Assembly: GCF_031326345.1 (NCBI RefSeq)
Contig: NZ_CP133671.1
Location: 4,526,001-4,590,000 of the forward strand
DNA length: 64,000 nucleotides
Direction of reading: 5' to 3'
Origin: Aureispira sp. CCB-E
GTDB lineage: Bacteria > Bacteroidota > Bacteroidia > Chitinophagales > Saprospiraceae
This document shows positions 1-6,762 of this stretch, in pieces. The stretch's first letter is position 1. The number at the start of each line of letters is the position of its first letter. The notes under the pieces were generated by a model. That model was given only the letters and a program-made list of their open reading frames with translations. It did not search any database and was not told the origin of the DNA. A program made the translations under genes and the position numbers.

Positions 1-2
1 AT

Positions 3-1610
3 CAAATCACAAAAGACAAGCGTTATTTGGAAGCAGCCTTTCAATTAGCCGAACGCAGCAGAGATGCCGTTTTAACAAGTGCATTAAGCGCTCAAAAGGC
101 ACTTAATTTTGGCGGCGTTCCAGATAGTCTGATTCTCAAAGAAAATCAACTAAAAAAAGCTATTAGCCAATTGAATAAAAAATTATTACACAAAAAAAAT
201 TCTGAAGTAGATTATTATGATTTGCAAGAGCAAACTTTTGAACTCAAACGAGCCCAAGAACAGCTCATCAAACAATTGGAACAAAACTATCCTCAATATT
301 ACCAAATCAAGTACAAATCAAATATAGCATCTGTCGTAGATTTGCAAACACGAATTTTAGACCCCAATACTCAACTAATTGCCTACTATATACAATACCC
401 AAAGGCTTATATCTGGTCGATTACTCAACAAAATGCACACCTACAAACCATCCAATTAGACAGTAATTATATGAATGACATCCATACTTTTAGAAAGGTA
501 TTAACCAATTTGAAGTATGTTCAAAAAAATCCTATAAAAGCAGGAGAATTATACGACCAACTATCCTATAAATTTTATAATTCCTTTGTAGCGCCTGCCC
601 TAACATCACAAAAATTCAAACGACTAATTATTATTCCCGATCATCTACTAGGACACCTTCCCTTTGAGGCATTTACCACAAGTTATCAAGCACAACCCCT
701 TGTCGATTATCACCAGAAAAATTATTTACTCAAAGACTATGAAATACAGTACTCTTATTCGGGTACGCTGCTTTTAAAAAATAAAGATCAGTACAATTTT
801 TTGTCGCAAAATGTTCGTCTACTTGCTGTTGCAGCCGATTATAATAAAACGAATTTTACGCAACAAAATCGAACAGAGGAAGATTTGCTTATTCGGCATA
901 ATCTAGCCCCTCTCCCCGAAGCGATCAACGAGGTTAAAACATTGGAAAAAATAGCCTTGGGCACATTTCTTTATGGCAATGAGGCGTCGGAACATCTTTT
1001 TAAAAAGAAGGTTCCTCAACATGGAATTATCCATTTGGCCATGCACGGTATTTTAAATCAAAAAAATCCGATTACTTCTTCTTTAGCATTTACCGAAAAT
1101 GGCAGCGAGGTCGAAGACAATTTTTTACATGCTTTCGAAATAAGTAATTTATCGTTTGACGCACAATTGGTTGTTTTAAGTGCTTGCGAAACGGGGTATG
1201 GAAAGTTTGAACGTGGAGAAGGGATTATGTCCTTGGCACGTTCGTTCATGCATGCGGGGGTGCCTAGTTTGGTGGTTAGCTTGTGGCAAGTCAACGACTA
1301 CTCTACTTCTAAAATAATGGAATATTTTTATAACGAACTCAAAATGGGCAAAACAAAGAGCGAAGCACTACAAGCTGCCAAATTATTCTATTTAGAAAAC
1401 ACCGAAGGTATTTCTGCACATCCTGCTTTGTGGGCTGCCTTTATCCAATTGGGCAACCATGAGGCTTTAAAACTGGAACAAGAACTTCTTTTTTCGATGA
1501 CAAATTTGTTCTTATTTATACTTTCAATTGTATTGGTTATTGTCCTTTTCCGATTGTTTCTCAGAAGACGCAAAGAGCGAATTGACCTTGATAATACGAC
1601 ATTTGACTAG
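3..1610 (+). CDS. CHAT-domain protein with C-terminal membrane anchor (5' end missing)
   Basis: Partial gene: the frame is open to the left edge, so the true start lies outside the window. The visible N-terminal part is alpha-helical (QLAERSRD..., then a coiled-coil-like stretch), as expected for the end of the TPR array that usually precedes CHAT domains. Counting from the first in-frame codon, the caspase-like CHAT domain spans about residues 200-490, with the histidine in HLAMHG (H348) and the cysteine in LSACETG (C395) that form the protease dyad of this family, followed by the usual GEGIMSLARSF and VVSLWQVND motifs. After it comes one strongly hydrophobic helix and a basic RRRKER tail, so the domain should be membrane anchored. 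Family knowledge: CHAT proteins are clan CD peptidases; the substrate is unknown here. The next genes are envelope lipoproteins, but a 249-bp gap separates them. Confidence 0.9.
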   Translation, partial: QITKDKRYLEAAFQLAERSRDAVLTSALSAQKALNFGGVPDSLILKENQLKKAISQLNKKLLHKKNSEVDYYDLQEQTFELKRAQEQLIKQLEQNYPQYYQIKYKSNIASVVDLQTRILDPNTQLIAYYIQYPKAYIWSITQQNAHLQTIQLDSNYMNDIHTFRKVLTNLKYVQKNPIKAGELYDQLSYKFYNSFVAPALTSQKFKRLIIIPDHLLGHLPFEAFTTSYQAQPLVDYHQKNYLLKDYEIQYSYSGTLLLKNKDQYNFLSQNVRLLAVAADYNKTNFTQQNRTEEDLLIRHNLAPLPEAINEVKTLEKIALGTFLYGNEASEHLFKKKVPQHGIIHLAMHGILNQKNPITSSLAFTENGSEVEDNFLHAFEISNLSFDAQLVVLSACETGYGKFERGEGIMSLARSFMHAGVPSLVVSLWQVNDYSTSKIMEYFYNELKMGKTKSEALQAAKLFYLENTEGISAHPALWAAFIQLGNHEALKLEQELLFSMTNLFLFILSIVLVIVLFRLFLRRRKERIDLDNTTFD

Positions 1611-1738
1611 GTCTTTTGCCAATAGATTTCATTTAGCGTATTAAGATCAAAATCATATAACATGAAGTTCTAGAAAAATGACTTCTTTTATTCAAAAACT
1701 CTTAACTTTACCCATGTGTTTTAGGTATACGTTATTAA

Positions 1739-1782
1739 TACTTCGTGGCTTTTTGGGTCTTTTATAAAAAAGCCACGAAGTA
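1739..1782. repeat. Perfect 16-bp inverted repeat (hairpin) containing CTTCGTGG
   Basis: TACTTCGTGGCTTTTT (1739-1754) and its exact reverse complement (1767-1782) flank a 12-nt loop in the gap between the CHAT gene and the OmpA lipoprotein. It lies 129 bp after the CHAT stop codon and could act as a terminator, although no T-run follows the right arm. The TACTTCGTGG core also occurs in the family-1 dispersed repeats at 2798-2850 and 54844-55086, so it may instead be a remnant of that family. Confidence 0.6.
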
Positions 1783-1859
1783 ATGTATTATGTTATTACC
1801 ATAGCAGTACCATTAACTACTATTATTATAGCCATTTACTTAAGTAATCCATTCATTAG

Positions 1860-2726
1860 ATGAAACAACTGTTATCTTTAGGGTACATTATTGTCTTATT
1901 GTCTTTTTTGTGTTCAAGCTGTGTCGGAACAAAAAAATTCAAGGCGTTGGAAGAAGAAAAACTAAAATTGGAAAATACACTTTTAGGAACCAAGCAAGAG
2001 TTGTCACAAGCCAAACGAGAACTCAACAAATTGAAAGACGCTTCGTCATCTGCCAACCTAACACAATCGGGAACAATCAAGAGTTTGCAGCAACAACTGG
2101 AAGACAACCAATCGGCTTTAGATGCTGCACAATCGGCTACCGTTAATTGTCAGGCTCAGTTGAAACAAACACAAAAAAAATTAGCCGACAAAGATTTATT
2201 AATCAAAACAGAATTAGAACCTTATAGAAAAATTAAATCAGGGTTAACGACTCAAAATCGCTCTTTGCGAGCTATTCGGGATGATATTAACGCTTTACTT
2301 GCTGCTAATCCTGAATTTAAATTAGTTCAATGGCTCAACAAGGATGAATTAACCTTGACATTTGATAACAAAGACTTATTTTCATCCTCTAGTCGTTCGG
2401 TATCAAGCAATGGACGAGCATTGCTCTATCAACTAGCAGAACTATTCAAAAAATACCCTGCGGTTTATATTGACATCAATGGGCATATGCCCGCTAGTAG
2501 TGCCGTTAAAGATAATTGGAAAAATAGTACTCGCAAAACCTTATCGGTGCTCTATACGTTAACACAGAAGGACATCCCGCAAGATAAGATTCGGGTGATT
2601 GGTTACGGGCAGTTCAAACCTATTGTTTCGGAAGAAGATCCCGAAGCTAATCACAAAAATAGCCGTACTGAAATTGTCTTGCATTATCAAAACCTAGAAC
2701 TACTAAAGGTAGTTCCAATTGACTAA
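1860..2726 (+). CDS. OmpA-family lipoprotein with degenerate peptidoglycan motif
   Basis: 288 aa. Signal peptide with a cysteine-rich lipobox-like end (SFLCSSC, Cys18/Cys21), so probably an outer-membrane lipoprotein. Residues about 28-125 are a heptad-rich coiled coil (EEEKLKLENTLL..., SLQQQLEDNQSAL). Residues about 160-285 match the OmpA C-terminal fold, with DKIRVIGYGQFKPI and NSRTEIVL near the end. The peptidoglycan-binding signature is altered: GHTD is GHMP here and the NxxLSxxRA helix is NWKNSTRKT, so diaminopimelate binding may be weak or lost. A second OmpA lipoprotein of the same design follows 186 bp downstream with an intact motif. The pair probably arose by duplication and probably shapes envelope-cell wall attachment; this is inference. 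A different cell-wall role cannot be excluded. Confidence 0.8.
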   Translation: MKQLLSLGYIIVLLSFLCSSCVGTKKFKALEEEKLKLENTLLGTKQELSQAKRELNKLKDASSSANLTQSGTIKSLQQQLEDNQSALDAAQSATVNCQAQLKQTQKKLADKDLLIKTELEPYRKIKSGLTTQNRSLRAIRDDINALLAANPEFKLVQWLNKDELTLTFDNKDLFSSSSRSVSSNGRALLYQLAELFKKYPAVYIDINGHMPASSAVKDNWKNSTRKTLSVLYTLTQKDIPQDKIRVIGYGQFKPIVSEEDPEANHKNSRTEIVLHYQNLELLKVVPID

Positions 2727-2797
2727 CTATTCGGTTTTAGAGTTGCTTTATCCTTTCAAACGAAAGCAGTCAATCAATGAAAATTATTTAGTAATAG

Positions 2798-2850
2798 TAG
2801 TTAGCTACGCTGCTACTTCGTGGTTTCAACGAACTATTGTTAGTAACACT
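2798..2850 (+). repeat. Family-1 dispersed repeat, solo right-end module
   Basis: This stretch carries TAGCTACGCTGCTACTTCG followed by TGGTTTCAACGAACTATTG and ends in TAACACT. It matches the right end of the complete element at 20257-20440, including the terminal repeat TCAACGAACTA and the flanking ATTG...TAACACT. The rest of the element is absent, so it is a fragment or solo end. It lies between the two OmpA genes. Confidence 0.75.
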
Positions 2851-2912
2851 TGATATTTTAATCTCACATAGTGGAGTTGCTTATAACTTCCAAAACAATT
2901 AATTAAATCGTC

Positions 2913-4025
2913 ATGCAAAAATACTTTAACTACTGTATTATCCTTTTCTTTTTTGGATCATTATTGTCTTGTGTTCCCAATCGAAAATTCCAAGAAGAAG
3001 TATCTGCTAAAACAAAGGCTCAACAAGAGGCTTCACAAGCAAAACAAAGTGCCGAACAAGCACAAGAGGAACTTGAGTTAGCTCAAAAAGAAATTCAAAA
3101 AATTGAAAAAGAGCTTCAAGAACTAGACAAAGATTATACTTTGATTAAAACTCGTTATGATCAACAAGAAAAGCTTAACAAAGACTTGCAAATTCTTTAT
3201 GACAAAGTATTGGCAGTCAACGAAAAATTAACACAAGAAGCAGCAGGAAAAAGCAGAGAATTGACAGAAGAAGTTACACGCAAGCAAGAAGAAATTCGCC
3301 GCAAAGAGGACGAGATTCGCCGTCGTGAGCGAGAAATGGCAGACATGAAACAACGCATGGACCAAGAACGTGCAGAAATCGAACGACTGCAAAAAGACTT
3401 AGAAGACAAAAATGCTAATATTGATAACCTTCAAGGCGATAAATCAGCGTTAGAAAAAAGTCTAAAAGCCCGCGAAGAAAAAGTAGCTGCACTAGAAAGC
3501 AGCTTGGCAGCACGTGAAAAACGAGTTAAAGAATTAGAAGATGCTATTGCCTCTCGCGATGCAAAAGCCAAAGCGCTAAAAGACAAATTATCACAAGCTT
3601 TGTTGGGTTTTGAGTCCTCTGATTTGAGTGTAGAGCAACGCAATGGAAAGGTATACGTGTCTTTAAGTCAGAATTTGCTATTTGCTACTGGAAGTGCTCG
3701 TTTGGACAGCAAGGGGGCTGGGGCAATTACAAAATTGGCTGAGGTTTTGAACAAAAATAATGAAATCAACGTCTTGGTAGAAGGGCATACCGATAGCGAT
3801 GGAGATGAAAAAATGAACTGGGAATTGAGTACCAAACGCTCTTTGTCTATTGTCGATCAGTTAATCAAAAACAAAGTTAAACCAAGTAGAATTACTGCGG
3901 CAGGACGTGGCGAGCATGTGCCTATTGCATCTAACGATACTGAAGCTGGAAAAGCTAAAAACCGTCGTACTGAAATTATTTTATCTCCTCAGTTGGATGA
4001 AATTATGAACATCTTGAAGAACTAA
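2913..4025 (+). CDS. OmpA-family lipoprotein with long coiled coil
   Basis: 370 aa. The signal peptide ends in a canonical lipobox (LLSC, Cys20). Residues about 25-225 form a very long charged coiled coil (repeated EE/KK/AREKRV heptads, including RRKEDEIRRREREM). Residues about 240-365 are an OmpA-like domain with the intact motif GHTDSDGDEKMNWELSTKRS and the terminal NRRTEIILSP. Known for the family: the domain binds peptidoglycan non-covalently. The lipid anchor, rod-like spacer and wall-binding head suggest a tether between outer membrane and murein. It follows a shorter paralogue with a degenerate binding motif. A strong terminator starts 26 bp after the stop codon. Confidence 0.9.
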   Translation: MQKYFNYCIILFFFGSLLSCVPNRKFQEEVSAKTKAQQEASQAKQSAEQAQEELELAQKEIQKIEKELQELDKDYTLIKTRYDQQEKLNKDLQILYDKVLAVNEKLTQEAAGKSRELTEEVTRKQEEIRRKEDEIRRREREMADMKQRMDQERAEIERLQKDLEDKNANIDNLQGDKSALEKSLKAREEKVAALESSLAAREKRVKELEDAIASRDAKAKALKDKLSQALLGFESSDLSVEQRNGKVYVSLSQNLLFATGSARLDSKGAGAITKLAEVLNKNNEINVLVEGHTDSDGDEKMNWELSTKRSLSIVDQLIKNKVKPSRITAAGRGEHVPIASNDTEAGKAKNRRTEIILSPQLDEIMNILKN

Positions 4026-4050
4026 AAATTTACTTTCTTCCTTCCTTATA

Positions 4051-4086
4051 AGTCTGCAATTGATGTCAATTGCAGACTTTTTTTTT
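4051..4086 (+). terminator. Intrinsic terminator of the OmpA lipoprotein gene
   Basis: Perfect 12-bp stem AGTCTGCAATTG / CAATTGCAGACT with a 4-nt loop (ATGT), followed by a run of T. Confidence 0.93.
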
Positions 4087-4090
4087 AATA

Positions 4091-4124
4091 AAAAAAAACA
4101 GAGCCTTTAAAGTAAAGGACTCTG
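4091..4124 (-). terminator. Intrinsic terminator of the DUF5606 gene
   Basis: On the minus strand the imperfect stem CAGAG-CCTTTA / TAAAGG-CTCTG is followed by a run of eight T. It sits back-to-back with the terminator of the convergent OmpA gene. Confidence 0.85.
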
Positions 4125-4161
4125 CTTCATTATTTTTATTGATAGCTTTCTTTCAGATAAA

Positions 4162-4638
4162 CTACTCCTCTGTTTGGTCTACTTTTTCCTCCTTTTTGGC
4201 TGCTTCTTCTTTTGCCGCTGCCTCTGCCGCTAGTTCTTCTTCTGTTGGCAAACTCAATAAACCTCTTTCATTTAAGAAATTGAACCATTTGATCAATTTC
4301 TTGATGTCACTCACCAATACTTTATCTCTGTCATACTCTGGCAAAATTCCTTCAAAATAGTTCTTAATCTCTACAGAACTTGCTTTTGTTGCTACTGGAG
4401 GGTTGGATTCCAATTGAGTTAACATGCTAATAAATACTGCTTTTAGTTCTACTGTAGCCTCTTCTGTATCTGTATAAATAGAAATAGATTCTAAAGGAGT
4501 AAATTGATGTCTTCTACTTGGCGCAAAAAATTTCTTGCCTGTATCCAAATCTTCAATAATTAATCCATTAGGACGATTAGCTGCCATTTTATAAATTCCT
4601 GAACGTCCACTAACCGCAACAAGTTTCTCTAAATTCAT
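4162..4638 (-). CDS. DUF5606 domain protein
   Basis: 158 aa. The N-terminal 135 residues match the Bacteroidota-specific DUF5606 family: NLEKLVAVSGRSGIYKM, then LIIEDLDTGKKFF and a central FTPLESISIYT segment. The last about 25 residues are an Ala/Glu/Lys-rich low-complexity tail. The molecular function is not known; the family is small, cytosolic and widely conserved in the phylum. It is monocistronic, with a terminator 37 bp after the stop and a long upstream gap. The start is the only ATG in a good context. Confidence 0.85.
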   Translation of the reverse strand: MNLEKLVAVSGRSGIYKMAANRPNGLIIEDLDTGKKFFAPSRRHQFTPLESISIYTDTEEATVELKAVFISMLTQLESNPPVATKASSVEIKNYFEGILPEYDRDKVLVSDIKKLIKWFNFLNERGLLSLPTEEELAAEAAAKEEAAKKEEKVDQTEE

Positions 4639-5205
4639 TTTTTATTTTTCTTTTATAAATTATAACTCTGTTTATTTTCCCAACAAAAATTTACTTAATT
4701 GAGGTAAAATACTATTTACAATAAATACCATTTTGTTGGTTTTAAATTGTTTGTTCTTAATACCAATTTTAAGTTTTTGAATAACTAACTATTAAGTAGT
4801 ATTTCGACTAAACCCGACAAAAATACAAATTTGAACCAACTCAACGAATTCATAGCCCTAATATTTCGGCTTATTACAATTTTCATAACGTTAAGTGATA
4901 AGATAGATGTTAACACCTATCTTAAAAACCTTCATTTCATATTATATTTTATACTATTTTTACAAACAAAATTGCCTTTCATTCGTTATAAATAATAACA
5001 ATGCTACTCACAAGCATTTTTCCTTACTAACTTTCACTACAGTAAGAACATTCTTTAGCCCAAAAGAATGCGTTCTCTCTCTCACCTATCCTATTATTGG
5101 CTATTCTAGGGTATGCACCTCTACTTATTGTAGAATAAGCTTCACTTACATTTCATTCGAACTGTTGACAAAATAATATTTTTTAAAAAAATAATTATAA
5201 AAATT
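4639..5205. other. 567-bp divergent intergenic region
   Basis: Upstream region of both the DUF5606 gene (minus) and the TPR gene (plus). It is AT-rich and holds a weak 9-bp inverted repeat (CCAACAAAA 4680-4688 / TTTTGTTGG 4731-4739). A short plus-strand open frame at 4907-5176 has Cys/Tyr/Phe-rich, non-protein-like composition and is not called. No RNA gene was recognised. Confidence 0.5.
4818..4845 (-). promoter_or_regulatory. Possible Bacteroidota-type promoter for the DUF5606 gene
   Basis: On the minus strand TATTTTTG (4825-4818) fits the Bacteroidota -7 element TAnnTTTG. A TTG-containing -33 region is weakly matched near 4841-4845. It lies about 180 bp upstream of the DUF5606 start. Assignment is by motif only. 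Confidence 0.3.
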
Positions 5206-6147
5206 ATGAAGTCACTACTACCAATTTATTTCGTTTTATTTTCATCATTTCTTGCTACAATACATGGTCAAGAGGCACATTGGGAAAATGGTATTCAAAG
5301 TTTTGAATCGGCTAACTATAAAGCTGCAATTGCCAATTTCAAGCAATATGAAACAACAATTGCAGCTCAACAACCTAGCACGCAATTCCATATTGCTAAG
5401 GCTTATTATCATTTACACCAATTGGATTCTGCCATACATTATTATGAAAAAACACTTCAATTTGACAATATCAATCGCATTAATCAACGATGCATCCTCG
5501 GATTAAGTCGAGCATATTTACAAAAGGGGGATTTTGAAAGTGCCTACAAAACAGCTTTAACCTATTTGCAAGACAACCCTGATGATGAAGCTGTTCGTAC
5601 CGAATTTCAAGACATTTGCCTTTGGGCATATTTAATCAAACACCATCGTTTGAATCCTGAATATTTAACCAATTACATCAAGAAACCTAGTTATATTATT
5701 AACTCTGTAGCTGCACAGAAACTAATTGCTCGTAATGTTAGAAATGAAGCAGGCTACAAATTTGATTCCGATCGACTAGAGCAAATTGGCTTGGCTCAAC
5801 GCTGGTATGGTACATTTTATAACGAGACAAAAGAACAGTCGATTCATTTCATATTTATTGATCCTGATTTGATAGAAAGTGTCCGAGAACAAGAAAAAAA
5901 GGCAAGCGAAATTATGACCAACGGAACCTTACCAATCTACGAACGTTTAGGTGCTTTTTATTTTCTTACGCCTCTCAATGATAAAAAAATGAACCTTGCA
6001 TTGGAGCAAAAAGAGGAAACGTTTCGCTTTTGCACTTGTCTGGAAACGCCTGATTATGTTGCCAAACGCTACAAAAAAAAATGTATAAAAGACAAGCGTT
6101 CTATCATACAAGCAGCTGTCAATCAAAACACTGCTTTTGCTAATTAA
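5206..6147 (+). CDS. Secreted/periplasmic TPR-repeat protein
   Basis: 313 aa with a signal peptide (LPIYFVLFSSFLATIHGQ) and no lipobox. Residues about 25-135 contain three TPR-like units (AHWENGIQSFESANYKAAI, FHIAKAYYHLHQLDSAIHYY, LGLSRAYLQKGDFESAYKTA). The C-terminal 170 residues form an unrecognised domain (...RWYGTFYNETKEQSIHFIF..., FRFCTCLETPDYVAKRY). It is probably a periplasmic or outer-membrane-associated scaffold; no partner can be named. The gene stands alone: a 567-bp gap precedes it and repeat elements follow it. The ATG at 5206 is supported by the signal peptide. Confidence 0.8.
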   Translation: MKSLLPIYFVLFSSFLATIHGQEAHWENGIQSFESANYKAAIANFKQYETTIAAQQPSTQFHIAKAYYHLHQLDSAIHYYEKTLQFDNINRINQRCILGLSRAYLQKGDFESAYKTALTYLQDNPDDEAVRTEFQDICLWAYLIKHHRLNPEYLTNYIKKPSYIINSVAAQKLIARNVRNEAGYKFDSDRLEQIGLAQRWYGTFYNETKEQSIHFIFIDPDLIESVREQEKKASEIMTNGTLPIYERLGAFYFLTPLNDKKMNLALEQKEETFRFCTCLETPDYVAKRYKKKCIKDKRSIIQAAVNQNTAFAN

Positions 6148-6198
6148 TATTACTCTATAGAAAATTGTATTTAATTAAAATATGCTCCCAATAATCAT

Positions 6199-6380
6199 TA
6201 CTCCGTTGAAACCACGTAGTAGCAGCGCAGCTAAATCGTATTAGTTTGATTATCAGCAAGATGTACTTTTAACAGCCTTTGCACTAAAAGACTGATAATC
6301 AAACTAATGCAAGATGCTTTTTTACGTTTTTACTTCGTGAGCCTACGGGTTCGTAGGAAAACTAAAAAATCAACGGAGTA
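6199..6380 (-). repeat. Family-1 dispersed repeat, copy 1 (182 bp, terminal inverted repeats)
   Basis: The ends are TACTCCGTTGA (6199-6209) and its exact reverse complement (6370-6380). The interior contains a perfect 17-bp inverted repeat beginning ATTAGTTTGATTATCAG (6240-6256 with 6292-6308) and the GCTGCGCTGCTACTACGTGG module (complement of 6212-6231). Read on the minus strand it is colinear with the copies at 20257-20440 and 54844-55086: CGTTGATTTTTTA, AAAAAAGCA, GATAATCAAACTAATA, TTTAGCTGCGCTGCTAC, TGGTTTCAACG. It encodes no protein. Confidence 0.85.
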
Positions 6381-6521
6381 TTAAATAATGTAACAGCTAG
6401 TTTTTTGAGGTGCATCTATTTTAAAATTTGCAACCACTTTTTCACGATAAGATGAGTTAAGAAATCGTAATTCACAAAAAAAAACGATAAATTCAAGCTT
6501 TATTTGTAACAATAATTTGCG

Positions 6522-6709
6522 ATAAGTAAGTGGGCAGAAAAAAATATAGCTAAAAAAATAGACTTATTTTTAGTGCTAGTCAAAGAGAAAAAGTGCAGAT
6601 TTACCTGCGGTGCTACTGCGTGGTAGCGGGCTAAAGCAAGATGTTTCGATGAAGAGTAGCGCAAAAAGAAGGTTGTTTTTTATATAGTTTTTTCTGAACG
6701 ATTACTTAT
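6522..6709 (+). repeat. Family-2 dispersed repeat, copy 1 (188 bp)
   Basis: Starts ATAAGTAAGTGGGCAG and ends TGAACGATTACTTAT, so ATAAGTAA / TTACTTAT form 8-bp terminal inverted repeats. It aligns nearly end to end with the minus strand of 62389-62552: shared blocks include TTTTTAGTGCT, TCAAAGA, AGCGGGCTAAA, GATGAAGA, GCAAAAAGAA and TGAACGATTACTTAT. This copy also holds GGTGCTACTGCGTGGTAGC, which resembles the family-1 core and is missing in the other copy. No coding potential. Confidence 0.82.
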
Positions 6710-6762
6710 AGCGTTAAAGGTTGGCTTTATTCCCTTCCGATAATACTGATACGAAATTAAGA

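Noticed and set aside
4907-5176. 89-codon plus-strand open frame
   Set aside because: Composition is Tyr/Phe/Cys-rich and irregular, no start context or homology-like motif, and it lies in an AT-rich promoter region.
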